Notes: generated by a model from the sequence alone, not told the origin. Counted from the first letter of the stretch, positions 22,226 to 33,534 are shown. The stretch is 64,000 nt of DNA from Serripes groenlandicus (GCA_031761405.1 JASEVX010000001.1:114067516-114131515); one strand, 5' to 3'. Made by a program: numbers and translations.

Positions 22226-22988
22226 TTAATAAAACAGTACTATATTGAAACTTTCTTTTCATGAATGGTTCAAAATAAAGTTAAAAAAGGCTATGATGTA
22301 ACAAACGATGTATGTAAATATGTTTGCTCTGCAGAATCTGAAAACTGAAAATCACTGTATGGACTATTAAAAAGTAATGAGCAATTGATTTCTGTAAGCA
22401 CACTTTACAATGATTTGTTATATTATGAAATGCACTTTTCGAGAATTTTTATTGATCTCATCATATGATATGATTTATCAAATAAAACCATAAAATCATC
22501 TCTTCTATTCGTCACATAAGTATCGCGTCTTTATCAATTTCTCTTATATGTCATTTTAGACTCTTATTACGTAAACATAATCCAATCATCGACAACTCAG
22601 AATATATTTAATTGGTGAAAAGAAAACTCCCTTTGATAAGCAGAAAATAAACTGTTAACTACGAGCATCTTATCTTCCCACTAAGTCTTTTCAAAACTGT
22701 GTATTATAGGCATGTCGAATTTCGATACCGAAAGGGTAAATATAAAACAGAAGGGTTCACAATTTCACAAAACAAAATCCAAGTCATCAAAAAACCTTGT
22801 AATTTCTGTTACTCTTTAATGTTGAAATTATTGTCAATTTAACGAGAACATGGCGTCCAAACTGTTTTAAGATAGCGTAACGAGTTTTACCAATGTTCCA
22901 TTACGCTGCATTTTTTTCTGCAAATCTGCAGAAATTCTCCCTGCATTTACTTGTATTATAGTGTATTACTTTGATGTATGATATAACG
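22226..22988. other. Non-coding stretch
   Basis: AT-rich, no gene or named repeat seen. Confidence 0.45.
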
Positions 22989-23185
22989 AGTTAACTATTT
23001 CCCTCATACAGACGCATTTTGACACATTTTTCTTTTGCAGAAGGATAAATTGCTCATGACTTAATACCTTTGCAACAATGTATTCCATTCTATTTAGTAA
23101 ATACTTTCATTGATAGAGATTTTCAATACCTAGATATTTCGTAGGTCCTTTTCTGACATTATGTTGTATTTCGGAAATAGATAGT
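22989..23185. mobile_element. MITE family A, degenerate copy
   Basis: Left end GTTAACTATTTCCCTCATACAGACGC. CTTTGCAACAATGTATTCCA and GTAGGTCCTTTTCTGACATTATG match internal blocks. The right end GGAAATAGAT is decayed. Confidence 0.55.
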
Positions 23186-23407
23186 ATCCAATTAAATTTA
23201 ATAAAAGATGCATCTTTTATGTTTTGTGGTTTGGCCGGGTGTTTGTTTTTTGTTTTATTGATGAAGGTTTAATTGGCTATTTAGCTAATTGATGGGCGTT
23301 CTGTGAAAACCAACATAAGGTTAGTGTAACCAGCGTACACCCAGATCAGCCAGCGAATCCGCGATTTATAATCTGGCTCTATTTTTGTTTGACAATAAGT
23401 CATAATT

Positions 23408-24372
23408 GAGCCGTTCCACGAGAAAACCGACATTGTGGACTCTGCGTTCAGTATCGACCCGGATCAGCCTAAGCATGCCGCGCAGGCTTACCTGGACCGA
23501 CACTGTTCGTATCCTGTGGATTTTCTGTTTCAGGAATAACTACTGTATACATCTATCCCCCTAAGACGGAATGTGTCGGCCGGATCAGTCTGCGCGGACA
23601 GCGCAGGCTGATCTGGTCGATACATTACGCAGATATATTGATATGAGCCGTTCCACGAGAAAACCAACATTGTGGACTCTGCGTCCAGTATCGACCCGGA
23701 TCAGCCTAAGCATGCCGCGCAGGCTTACCTGGACCGACACTGTTCGTATCCTGTGGATTTTCTGTTTCAGGAATAACTACTGTATACATCTATCCCCCTA
23801 AGACGGAATGTGTCGGCCGGATCAGTCTGCGCGGACAGCGCAGGCTGATCTGGTCGATACATTACGCAGATATATTGATATGAGCCGTTCCACGAGAAAA
23901 CCAACATTGTGGACTCTGCGTCCAGTATCGACCCGGATCAGCCTAAGCATGCCGCGCAGGCTTACCCGGATAGACACTTTTCGCCTCCTGTGGATTTTCT
24001 GTTTCAGGAATCACTACTCTATATCCCTGAAACGGAATGTGTCGGCCGGATCAGTCTGCGCGGACAGCGCAGGCTGATCTGGTCGATACATTACGCAGAT
24101 ATATTGATATGAGCCGTCTCGCGAGAAAACCACCATTGTGGACTCTGCGTTCAGTATCGACCCGGATCAGACTAAGCATGCCGCGCAGGCTTACCCGGAT
24201 AGACACTTTTCGCCTCCTGTGGATTTTCTGTTTCAGGAATCATTACTCTATACCTCTATCCCCCTGAGACGGAATGTGTCGACCCGGATCAATCTGCGCG
24301 GACAGCGCAGGCTGATCTTGATCGATACATTACGCAGAGGCCATAAAGTTGGTTTTCTCGCGGGACATCTCA
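23408..24372 (+). mobile_element. Tandem array of four family P elements
   Basis: Left ends (GAGCCGT) recur at 23408, 23645, 23882 and 24111, that is at 237, 237 and 229 bp. Units 1 and 2 are almost identical. The first three units lack the right terminal repeat and instead join through ATTACGCAGATATATTGATAT; only the last unit ends with TTGGTTTTCTCGCGGGACATCTCA. This is tandem duplication of a P copy, not four independent insertions. The overlapping open frames are artefacts. Confidence 0.85.
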
Positions 24373-25175
24373 ATTATAATGTTTTGTAGTTTTCTTCTTT
24401 CTTTATTTGTATCCGATATCGTAGTTGAACAGCGATATGTTTTTTACCAGAGGAAATAATTACGCTAAGGTTGGCTTTCCTGGTGTACCGTCTAATTGTT
24501 CATGGAATTGATTCAGGATAAAAAAAAATGATGTGAACATTCGAGCCGAGTAAGGCGATTAAGGGTCTTATTGCATCCCCATGACAAGATCGGATGTGTT
24601 GTAGTAATATGCATTGATTTACAGCTTTAGCATTTTGTCGGAAGTTATATCCGGATCTCCGGATCTGTACACTATATGCAAGCCGACGTGAAAACTCTGA
24701 TGAGACTGTACATATGCACACAACCTTAACACAATCTTAACAGTAAGCAGTTGTAATTAGACCCTCCCCCTCATATCGTCATAGCAAGCTGGCTGCTTGT
24801 TATTCGGCGATGCAACATCACGTTGTTTCGATACGCGGCCCATTTATTCACATTTTACATTAGCTCGCCAAAATTGAGCTTCATTTATTTCAGGTATTTC
24901 AATTTGATTTTACAATTTTGTTCCTCAGTTAATTCTGATAATGATAAAAAAGCAACAGCCATTCTTATAAAGTCTCTTTTTTTTTTTTTTTGAGATATAT
25001 GTACATTGTATGTTTTACATACTATCTGAGATGTAAGGTGTGTTACTAAGTTTTCTTACGCTAATCAGTTATCAATATTTTGAACGCATATTCTTCTATA
25101 TACCTTGAACGGCCAAGGGTCCAGATAAGGAGGGGTATACAGCTCTTTTCTCCACAACATTTTTCTTATTTTCAG
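24373..25175. other. Non-coding stretch
   Basis: No recognised gene or full repeat. Around 24450-24500 TAAGGTTGGCTTTCCTGGTGTACCG resembles segments at 29815 and 45435. Confidence 0.4.
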
Positions 25176-25297
25176 ACCAAACCCAATAGTGTAGGTTCTC
25201 AAAAGAATTGTCAAGAATTGAGACAATTCTTTTGAGTACTCACAACATAAGGTTATAGGGTCAAATAAGGATTTCAGAACATGTAAAACAACGCCCC
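25176..25297. mobile_element. Short hairpin element family D, copy 2
   Basis: GGTTCTCAAAAGAATTGTCAAGAATTGAGACAATTCTTTTGAGTACTC forms a strong stem. The flank GGGTCAAATAAGGATTTCAGAACATG is the complement of the other side of copy 4 (30155-30269), extending the palindrome to about 120 bp. Confidence 0.7.
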
Positions 25298-25800
25298 GTA
25301 TTTAGAGCTTGAAAGTACGCTTTCAGGCATATGCGAAAACATATAAAACATAAACCAAATCATTGACATCAAATGCAGAAGTTCAACAAGAAAAGGGTTC
25401 AAAAGGCTTTTTTTAAAAACAAATCTGCTAAGAATCGACTACACTAGATCATTACAGTTATTAGTTAAAGGTAGACTGTCCATAATGGACTCGGTTTTTT
25501 CCGTATGAAGTCGTTAAAGTCCGGGAAATATCGTCTCTACCACGAACAAAACCGACTTCTTACGACTTCGGCCGGAAATCGCCAAAACACATTAGGAATG
25601 TAGAAAATCCATTACTAGACTCATTGAATGCATGTCCATATCTAGTTGTTAAAACGTATAACCAATAAGAGATCCATAGTTCGGTCATGCAATTTATACA
25701 CTAACAAAAGAGCAAATTAGTATTGCTCGACAAAATTAACCTGAACCTGACCCGTGTGTATTTGTGTATAATTTTTTTAATGGAGAATCTTCGATTTGCT
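25298..25800. other. Non-coding stretch
   Basis: Nothing recognised. Confidence 0.4.
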
Positions 25801-26016
25801 TTAACCCTTTCCCATAAACTGAAAGTGTGCAGCAGACGACTCTGAACACATATTGGTAAAATATATGTAAATCAAAGTAGGATAATTTAACAGAGTTGAA
25901 ACTATTGCGGAAAAAGGAGACACTAATAATGAGCAATTTCACCTTTTGTCACAATGCTTTCAAAAGTCGTCTGCTGTCGATGTGTCAAAATTCGTCTGCA
26001 AGTGGGACAATTTTAA
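25801..26016. mobile_element. MITE family A copy
   Basis: TTAACCCTTTCCCATAAACTG at the left; GCAGCAGACGACTCTGAACA, ATGAGCAATTTCACC and AAAAGTCGTCTGCTG inside. Right end GTGGGACAATTTTAA is mutated from the usual GGGAAAGGGTTAA. Confidence 0.72.
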
Positions 26017-26381
26017 TGAAATACATAAAGCAAAATGAATGATATACGGCTTAGATTCAAGATGAAAATTCAAGTACGATACAGTAATTGATATATTTGC
26101 TCAAAGGTCAAGATCAGTTCAATAGTGTCCAATAATAGTCCTAAAGGTCAGTGAAGGTGACTGGGATACATGGGACGTGGTAAATCACAATTTATTGAAA
26201 ACGTTGGAAGGCGTAGGAATATTTTTGAGGCGGCTTTTCATATTGACGATGGAAAAGTGCATGTCATAAATCGGTTAATTGGCAAGCTATTAAACGTCTC
26301 CATGTGCGCATGTATTGAATATCAAACTTCGACCGGCCCGTATGAAAACACAGGATGCGCGCCAAGAATGAAGATAAATGT

Positions 26382-26800
26382 TTAACCTCTTCACATATAC
26401 AATAATTCTGCAGCATACAACTTTTGAAACACACAGGCAAACATATGCAAACTCTCCATACATGGAAGTATACTCATTGAATAATGTAGAAAACAGTGTG
26501 GCAATAGAAGGATTTGATCTTCATGAACAATTGTTTTCGTTTGCCACAGTGTTTTTAACTCTTTCAGCGCCGAAGGCAATATTGAGGTCTTTTCAAACAA
26601 TGCAGATTCAAGTGAGTCAGCTCGTAACGAGCTGTCTCACTTGAAATCAGCATTGTTTGCCTTTTATTCATCAAAATAATCCAAAAAATATATATATGAG
26701 AAATGGAGACGGTCGATTTTGAACATGGAAGAGTCTACTTTAAACAATTCGGCGCTGAAAGAGTTAAAAGTATTCCCCTGCAGACCTTCAATGAGCATTT
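26382..26800. mobile_element. MITE family A interrupted by a family B insertion
   Basis: The left part runs from TTAACCTCTTCACATATAC through CTGCAGCATACAACTTTTG to TTGCCACAGTGTTT at 26554. After the B element, AAAAGTATTCCCCTGCAGAC (26766 on) continues the A consensus (AAAAGTCGTCTGCTGCAGA). The extreme right end is not preserved. Confidence 0.7.
26555..26767. mobile_element. MITE family B nested inside family A
   Basis: TTAA at 26555-26558 and 26764-26767, ends CTCTTTCAGCGCCGAAGG and CGGCGCTGAAAGAG, centre GTCAGCTCGTAACGAGCTGTCTCAC. 213 bp, the same length as the copies at 46693 and 49235. Confidence 0.87.
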
Positions 26801-26952
26801 TAAATTGGACACCTACACGGGAACGGTATTTGCGTCGGTAGATCCCAAAGCACAAAGCTAGATCTCATACCTCATCGAGTATTCGATAATACATAGTGTG
26901 TGTTGAAAGCTTAGATCATTAAGTTTTAAATATTCATTTTCCCAACAAAATC

Positions 26953-27042
26953 TCCCTTATTGAATCAGACCCTATGTGGAGGTACTCAAAAGAATCGTCT
27001 CACATAGACGATTATTCTAAGTACCCACACTATAGGATATAA
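26953..27042. mobile_element. Short hairpin element family D, copy 3
   Basis: CCCTATGTGGAGGTACTCAA, then AAGAATCGTCTC, then ACATAGACGATTATTCTAAGTACC and CACACTATAGG: the two arms pair with several mismatches. Confidence 0.62.
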
Positions 27043-27554
27043 GTTTCACACAAGGAGTTAACAGTATAAAATAAGCACCACATTATCTTGAGTCCCGGTG
27101 TATGTTGTCCTACTCGGAGAAACGTGAACGGGGCCATTTTGACGTGACGAGGCTGGGACTCACTCGGATAAACAACCCTGTCGTGTCAGTCTCGATAACA
27201 ACGAAGCTAATTTGCGCCTACTTTACCCCCGGTCCCCGCTGGGTCTCCGTCATGTTAAATCCTTTATGACCCCCGGGTTCAGAGTTCACTCTCGCCAGTA
27301 ACGACCTCGCTGGACTTTACCTGGATTTTCTCATTAGTAATTATGTGAAATTAGCCTTGCTTTTAATTCCAGTTTCCTCGAGGATTATTGTTAATTAATT
27401 ATTCAATGCGTAGGCTGATCTGGATCGTTACTCATCGCTCAGAGCCATAGGTCGATTTCCGTGTAATGTGGATCTGAAAATAACTGACAGTGAAACACTT
27501 TTGCTAAGTAAGGTAACGTTAATGGGGATACTTTAGATTTGTTTTGTTTTTTGA
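27043..27554. other. Non-coding stretch with a GC-rich block
   Basis: 27090-27330 is clearly GC-richer than its surroundings (GGGGCCATTTTGACGTGACG, TACCCCCGGTCCCCGCTGGG) and has no open frame of note. It may be an old SINE-like or other repeat; only one copy is in the window. Confidence 0.4.
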
Positions 27555-27765
27555 TTTTTGGGGGTTTTACGCCGATTTCAACATTAGTTCAGTTATATCA
27601 CGGCGACAGTTCACTTATTCATTATCCCCGGGTAAACAAACCAGGCCAGAACATCTGCCTTGCCAAAGAGCACTCCATCATCACCACAGCGCCATGGCTG
27701 GGGATGGAGCATGGGACACGCGGTCCCAAATCCCCAACGCTAACCACTCGGCCACGGCGAATTAC
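27555..27765 (-). repeat. tRNA-derived SINE, CCGAGTGGTTAGCG-headed
   Basis: On the - strand the head reads CCGTGGCCGAGTGGTTAGCG, like the A-box region of a serine- or leucine-type tRNA. It is followed by a body with GGCAAGGCAGATG and the 3' domain GTGATATAACTGAACTAATG...GGCGTAAAACCCC. The same 3' domain occurs at 39360, 60590 and 61130. Confidence 0.65.
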
Positions 27766-28398
27766 GGAGATAGCTGCCTGAGCATTAATGTTATCCAGTC
27801 AATAGAAGGTAGCCGAAACCTTCTGTAACTAATTGGTAAACGTTTAAAGCCAGGTTGAATTGTGAGACAGCGCAAATATATGGCTGCCCAAATATATCTG
27901 GTTCTACAATATCAGAAAGTGCCAAAACGCATGATTTTCTTATACTGCCAATTTTTCACTAATTTTATAGTATCCCCCCACCCCCCAAAAAAGAAAGAAA
28001 TTGCGGCCTCAATTTTATCCGCGTGTATCAATGAGTGTGCGGTAGTGTGGGACATGAAGCACTCTTAAATGTCTTTTGAATGTATAAGAAAAATAAACAA
28101 TATTAATGCTTGAATCGTTATAAGATATACATTAACATTCGGTAAAAGCGCTACAAAAAAGATATTACTTATGAGAGGCCGGGGGGATGTGTACTTCTTC
28201 CCAGCTGTGAGTTCCGTACGTTTAACTAAATAACATGAGAAAAGTGGAACCGAAAATAGTACGGATCCGTGAATTTGTTTTCAAATGCATGACTTTTAAA
28301 ATTTGTCCCCGCTACAGACGGTATTTGACAGACGTTTTTTTTTCTTCAAATATCACATTGAGCATTTTCTCGTTTTGCAACAATCTGTCAACTCTTTA

Positions 28399-28623
28399 TT
28401 AACCCTTTCCCTCATACGACAATTCTGCAGCATACGACTTTGAACTTATTTTGTCAAAACATAGGAAATCTCCATAGTTGAATGGATAACCTATGACAAA
28501 AAGTGGAAAACATTGTGGCAAAAGGAGAAATTACACGTTTTGTGCAATTTCTTCTTTTGTCGTTTTCAAAAAGCCGTCTGCTGCAGAGGCGTCAGAAAGC
28601 GTCTATATGAGGGAAAGGGTTAA
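28399..28623. mobile_element. MITE family A, complete copy
   Basis: TTAA at both ends, CCCTTTCCCTCATACGACAA and TATATGAGGGAAAGGG, core GAAATTACACGTTTTGTGCAATTTC. 225 bp. Confidence 0.87.
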
Positions 28624-28739
28624 AGTATATTTCTTAACTCCTAGATATTTTATTAGTTCCCTTGGGTGTACTCAGAACTAAAATTTAAACGTCTTCCACT
28701 ACAAAAAAGAAGCTATATGTGGGAAGGAATCCAGTTACC

Positions 28740-28876
28740 TTGGAGTGTTGTGTGTTGTGTCCTGGTGCTAACTACTAGTAACTAGTCAAGGTAAACACGA
28801 AGGATGAACTAGTCACCGCGATATAACTTAAAACTGTTGCTCCAATCAATCAATCAACCAATTAATCAATCAATCC
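28740..28876 (+). repeat. SINE 3' part with AATC tail
   Basis: GATATAACTTAAAACTGTTGCTCC followed by repeats of AATCAATC matches the 3' end of the SINE at 15011-15302. The tRNA-like head is not evident. Confidence 0.5.
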
Positions 28877-29163
28877 TTTCAAAGCTTACGATAGTGAGGA
28901 AAAGTTCAATGAGACCAGATCAATGCATACACTACCATAGTTCCTTGTCAATCACCACTTGACCTGAGAAACTGGTGGACAATTAAGGAAACTCGTTCGC
29001 TCGTTTGTTGTTTGATTGTCTCACTTACCCTCGAGTCGATGAAATCACACGTGTATCAAAACAAGTACGACACATATTTGAAAATAGAAAGTTGCAAAAT
29101 GAGGTAGACATTGCACCATGGATACCAATAACGTTCAATAATATCCCATAATGATACCTTGGC

Positions 29164-29384
29164 TTAATCCTTTTTCCAAATATAGACGCATCTGCAGTAA
29201 ACGACTTTTGAAAACATTGTGGCAAAAGGAGAAATTGCTCATAATGAGCAATTTCTACTTTTGCCACAATGGTTTCAACTTTATTAAATAATGTTTTCTT
29301 TCATTTTTAGAGAGTTTTATTATCTTTGCCAGTACGTAATCAATGTCAGTTGCTGCATATTTGTTGTATGTGGGAAAGGGTTAA
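29164..29384. mobile_element. MITE family A, complete copy
   Basis: TTAA at 29164-29167 and 29381-29384. The central core GAAATTGCTCATAATGAGCAATTTC is a perfect hairpin. Left end TCCTTTTTCCAAATATAGACG has diverged; the right end GTGGGAAAGGG is intact. Confidence 0.82.
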
Positions 29385-30024
29385 TCATGAGTGATTGCTA
29401 TAACATTGAGTACCACAACCGAGGCAGCAAAATGTGTCTTTGATGGCGACACAAATAGTTTAATTGTTTGACATGTTGTATGTAAAACATGTACATTTAA
29501 GACAGCATCATGCAATAAAGTGTTACTATTCGATTTCTCAACGAGTCCTGTGGTGTATTCAGATATTTTCCTAAGAGAACAGTTGCTATGAGAGTGTTAG
29601 CTGAATCCATAAACCAAACTACACATTCTAACTATCAAGCATAGGAAATATGCAGCAACTTAAGATTGTTATCAACCTACGTAGTCAACAGGTTTAATCT
29701 GGCTCTACACTCTTCAACAAAAAATTATAATAGGTTCACAAGAATTTCATTTAAATCAGTTTATATGGATGCGCATGCCCATGTTTATCTACTTTTGTCA
29801 CGATATGTTTGTTTTTTCCTGGCGTACCGCTCAAATGCAAAGGAATGTCATAAATGTCCGTCCTGGGTCTAACCTAAAACGTCCTTTGGTACAAACAACA
29901 AAGTTTGATTGCGGCACAGTATGAAGACCGTACAGAATTGTAAAGATTTTATCTCCCAATTGATTGCAATGTTTTTGTAAATGGATACTAGATCTAAGGA
30001 GAATCGTCGTTCGAAATTATTCAC

Positions 30025-30144
30025 AGACCTCGGGACCTAGTACTCGCAGACCCTGTTACCCTTAACACCAACCTAGCTTCTCATAAAGACCTCGGGACCT
30101 AGTACTCGCGGACCCTGTTACCCTTAACCCCTGTTACCCTTAAC
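30025..30144 (+). repeat. Local direct duplication
   Basis: AGACCTCGGGACCTAGTACT...CCCTGTTACCCTTAAC occurs at 30025-30066 and again at 30087-30128, and its last 16 bases a third time at 30129-30144. Confidence 0.85.
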
Positions 30145-30154
30145 AGCAGAACTT

Positions 30155-30269
30155 TAGATAAGGGGCGTTTTGCATGTTCTAAAATCCTTATTTGACCCAC
30201 TAACCCTATGTTGTGGGTACTCAAAAGAATCGTACGATTCTTTTGAATACACACAACATAGGGTTTGCT
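30155..30269. mobile_element. Short hairpin element family D, copy 4
   Basis: The best copy: AACCCTATGTTGTGGGTACT...AGAATCG pairs with CGATTCTTTTGAATACACAC...CATAGGGTT. The flank GGGGCGTTTTGCATGTTCTAAAATCC is the complement of the right flank of copy 2. Confidence 0.75.
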
Positions 30270-30379
30270 TTATTAATAAGATAGAAATTGAGGGAAAAAG
30301 AGCTGAATATCGGTAATGTCGTTTATCTCTACTTTATAATATAAGTATGCATAAATTCCCATAGTGTAAACCCTTCATG

Positions 30380-30603
30380 GTAACCTTTCCCCACAAATAT
30401 GCTATAGACGAATATGACACTATCTTGATTTGAATATCTAAATATTTAAAAGTGAAAGGTTAATAATTGAATGGGGTTAAAATTGGTGTGGCAAAACGAG
30501 GAATTTCTCATTCTGTTCTGAGCAATTACTCCTTTTGCCACAATGTTTTTTGAAAAGTCTTCTGTTGCAGATGCGTCAAAATGCTTCTATTTGGAAAGGT
30601 TTT
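30380..30603. mobile_element. MITE family A, degenerate copy
   Basis: GTAACCTTTCCCCACAAATAT on the left, AGCAATTACTCCTTTTGCCACAATG in the centre, TCTTCTGTTGCAGATGCGTCAAAATG and TTTGGAAAGG on the right. Confidence 0.62.
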
Positions 30604-30815
30604 TCTCTTTCAAACAAGCAACACATCGGAAACAGACGACTTTGAAAAAAATACATTTTTGCAAACATATGAACAAATTCAAAGGACAACTATGGAAATG
30701 GGTTTAACATATATTGTTGTCAATGAAAGCATAACTCATGATAAGCAATGTATCCTTTTGCCACACAGTCTTTATCACGCGAATCAAAATACGTATGCAT
30801 GTGGGAAAGGGTTAA
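30604..30815. mobile_element. MITE family A, degenerate copy abutting the previous one
   Basis: CGGAAACAGACGACTTTGAA on the left, TATCCTTTTGCCACACAGTC in the middle, right end GTGGGAAAGGGTTAA (TTAA 30812-30815) intact. Confidence 0.62.
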
Positions 30816-31117
30816 ACATTAAACGCTATTATTCCTCTGTCTTTGAGTCCTCACCAAATTATCAAAAAAGCAGAGAAGCAATGAAACTTACCCCCGGCTG
30901 TGATCAAATGATTTGAAAAGAAAGAGGGCCCTGTATACCCAGTTTTTATGTGTCTTGATATTACTTATGACAAAGTTATTAATATTACAAACTTTACTCA
31001 TCGGAACATCATGTTGTTCACGTACTGTTTTTCTCAAATTAAGATATTTTAATGTTAAAAAGCGTGTGGTACTGCGGATAAGTGTGCGTGTTCGCTGTCT
31101 TCTGCAAACGATCATTT

Positions 31118-31380
31118 GAACTGTTCCACGAGAAAACCAACATTGTGGACTCTGCGTAAAGTATAGACCCGGATCAGCCTTAGCATGCCGTGAAGGCTAA
31201 CCCGGACAGACACGGTTCGCCTCCTGTGGGTTTTCTGCTTCAGGAATCATTACTCTATTCCTCTATCCCCCAGAAACGGAATGTGTCGGCGCGGATCAGT
31301 CTGCGCGGACTGCCCAGGCTGATCTGGGTCGATATATTACGCAGAGTCCATAATGATGGTTTTCTCGTAAAATGGCTCAT
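31118..31380 (+). mobile_element. Palindromic element family P
   Basis: Left end TGAACTGTTCCACGAGAAAACC, right end TGGTTTTCTCGTAAAATGGCTCA, middle CTGTGGGTTTTCTGCTTCAG. Confidence 0.8.
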
Positions 31381-31589
31381 ATTATCTTTATGCTAAATTC
31401 GAGTATCGCCAACATTGTTTCGATCAAAACATTTCAAGTTTGATATAATTTTATTATTTAATATAATGTATTTTATTACAGCCCCTGTTATTTATAAATG
31501 TTCTTTAACCGCAGTGATTTCGTTTCCAATTTCTCATTCAATATCATAATTTTGTACCAAAATCAATCAATCAAATTCATTTTATTGTC

Positions 31590-31855
31590 GACACATTCCC
31601 AAGTGAAGCGAACATGGAGCAAAACCACTTTGAACATATCTTGACGAAACATGGCAGGTTTCCATCTATAAAGGTATACTTATTTAATACAGTTGAAACA
31701 CAGGGACTTGCTCCTCTAAAAATAGATATGACATAGAGTAGGTCATATCTATTTTTAGAGGAGCAAGTCCCTGTGGCTGGAGGAGCTATTTTATACATTA
31801 TGAGCCATTTTTCCTTATGTCACAATGTTTTCAAAAGTCGTTTTTATCATGTTTT
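31590..31855. mobile_element. MITE family A relic containing a perfect hairpin
   Basis: ACCACTTTGAACATATCTTGAC on the left and CACAATGTTTTCAAAAGTCG on the right are family A blocks. Where the family core should be, a 34-bp perfect inverted repeat stands instead (31699-31775). Confidence 0.55.
31699..31775. repeat. Perfect 34-bp inverted repeat with 9-nt loop
   Basis: The left arm 31699-31732 (CACAGGGACTTGCTCCTCTA...) and right arm 31742-31775 are exact reverse complements; the loop is ATAGAGTAG. No other repeat in the region is this well matched. Confidence 0.95.
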
Positions 31856-31869
31856 CGTCCACGTTTCTA

Positions 31870-32072
31870 TTATCCTTTTCCCACATACGTCACATGAGTT
31901 TGACAAAATCGGGACAAAATAGAGATGATACCGACTAGAGGAAAATTGTTCACTATATTATATATATCACACTATTTTATACATCACACCATATTATATA
32001 TCACACTATTTTCATAAGTCGTCTGCTGCAGATGCATCAAAATGCGTCTGAAAGTGAGAATTTGAGGGTTAA
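31870..32072. mobile_element. MITE family A, degenerate copy
   Basis: ATTATCCTTTTCCCACATACG on the left, AAGTCGTCTGCTGCAGATGC and GAGGGTTAA on the right. The centre has a local TATATATCACACTATTTTATA repetition. Confidence 0.6.
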
Positions 32073-32464
32073 GGGTAAAATCAATTCCAAAGGGGCTGTG
32101 AATTATTAGGTTTATGGGTACTCCCGTGAAGTAGGTATAATGTCTCGCGGTATTCTCTGAGATAATCCGGGTTCTTTACTTTTTGAATTTTCAAAGAAAA
32201 CGACGTCAAAGGATTGGTTGATGTGAAATGGCGGCTAGAATGATATAATTATTCAGTGATCAAACAATATTATATTTTTATTTTCTCCAGAACTTTCAGG
32301 GATTTTTATCGAGATAAATTGAAGATTCTGCTGTATAAATGTAGATTAATTCCAAACGTCAGTGTTTTAGAAACTGTAACACCTTTTGTTAACGAGGACC
32401 CCCCTGTATGCCTTAGGAACATGTGCAGATAGGCGTTCTTAAGTTAAGTCATGTATGCCAATTA

Positions 32465-32545
32465 ATCATGCTGAGCAATTTTTAATTTGTCCACAATGGT
32501 CTCAAAAGTCGTCTGCTGCAGATAGTGAAGTGCATGTATGAAAGC
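32465..32545. mobile_element. MITE family A, right-half fragment
   Basis: GAGCAATTTTTAATTTGTCCACAATGG followed by CTCAAAAGTCGTCTGCTGCAGATAG. Confidence 0.55.
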
Positions 32546-32654
32546 TGCTGTTATGCATGATGTCATCCTGTGTGTCAACCGTTTATGGTCTATATGGTAT
32601 ATGCAATCAAGGTATATGTATAATGGATCACTTATACTACCTTGAGTTATCGTT

Positions 32655-32730
32655 TGCATCGACGTGGTAGAGCGTTCGTCTTTCAGCAAAGTGATCCGAA
32701 GTTCGAGCCCTCGTCAGGTCGGATCCTTTG
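32655..32730 (+). repeat. tRNA-like SINE head
   Basis: A box CGTGGTAGAGCG, B box AGTTCGAGCCC, then GTCAGGTCGGATCC. Related to the GTAGTGGTAGAGCG-headed family. It is too decayed to fold as a functional tRNA. Confidence 0.55.
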
Positions 32731-33534
32731 GACTATTTCATTAAATCAGCATTTTAAAACTACATTAGGGAAGAACTTAAACATCTACAAAATGTGAAGT
32801 ATTTTGATACACAGTTGACAACGTTATTGGAAATGGAATTGCGCAATTAGCAAATTACCCCCTTTTCTCCACAGCGTTTACAAATATCTTCAAATTCAAA
32901 TTCATTTTGTATACCAAGGAAAAGGTGAAATGGGGACATGGCCATAGCAACAGTCAAACAGAGGCTGGAAATAGTGGAGGTTTGTTTACATAGCTCTGTA
33001 CCAGGGTTGTTAGACTTGAATCAATCCCTTATCTTAAATTACATGTATTATTAAAATACAATGTACACGCATTTAACTTAATGCACCAATCTCTTCTTCC
33101 AAAGCAGCTCCACATTACTGAACATTTGACGATTTCGCAAAAGAGGGTTGTTGCATTCGACATGTGCGCAAACCTCAATTCATTTCAAGATTATAATTAT
33201 TGTCCTATTTTTTGTAGATTTAATAAAATGTAAAATCATACCTCAGGTTTATTTTTGTGTATTAACTAGTTCTAGTCTATACGATTTCTTGCCATGTACT
33301 TGCGGTTTTCGTATAGCTGATAATAAAATCCCAGATCTGACACATTAGTGAAAACCGCAGCGCGTTGACCTCGATGACGCATCCGTCCTTGACCTTCTAA
33401 TGTCGGATAATTATAACTTATTACTTATGCATCACCTGTACGTGTATACGATGGTGTTTGCAAGCTTAGCTGCGTGAACGAAGTCATCGATATTCTCGAA
33501 GTCATAATACAGAGTGTAGGTCTGATAGCCGATG
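32731..33534. other. Non-coding stretch
   Basis: No recognised gene. 32770-32900 may be a very decayed family A MITE. Confidence 0.35.
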
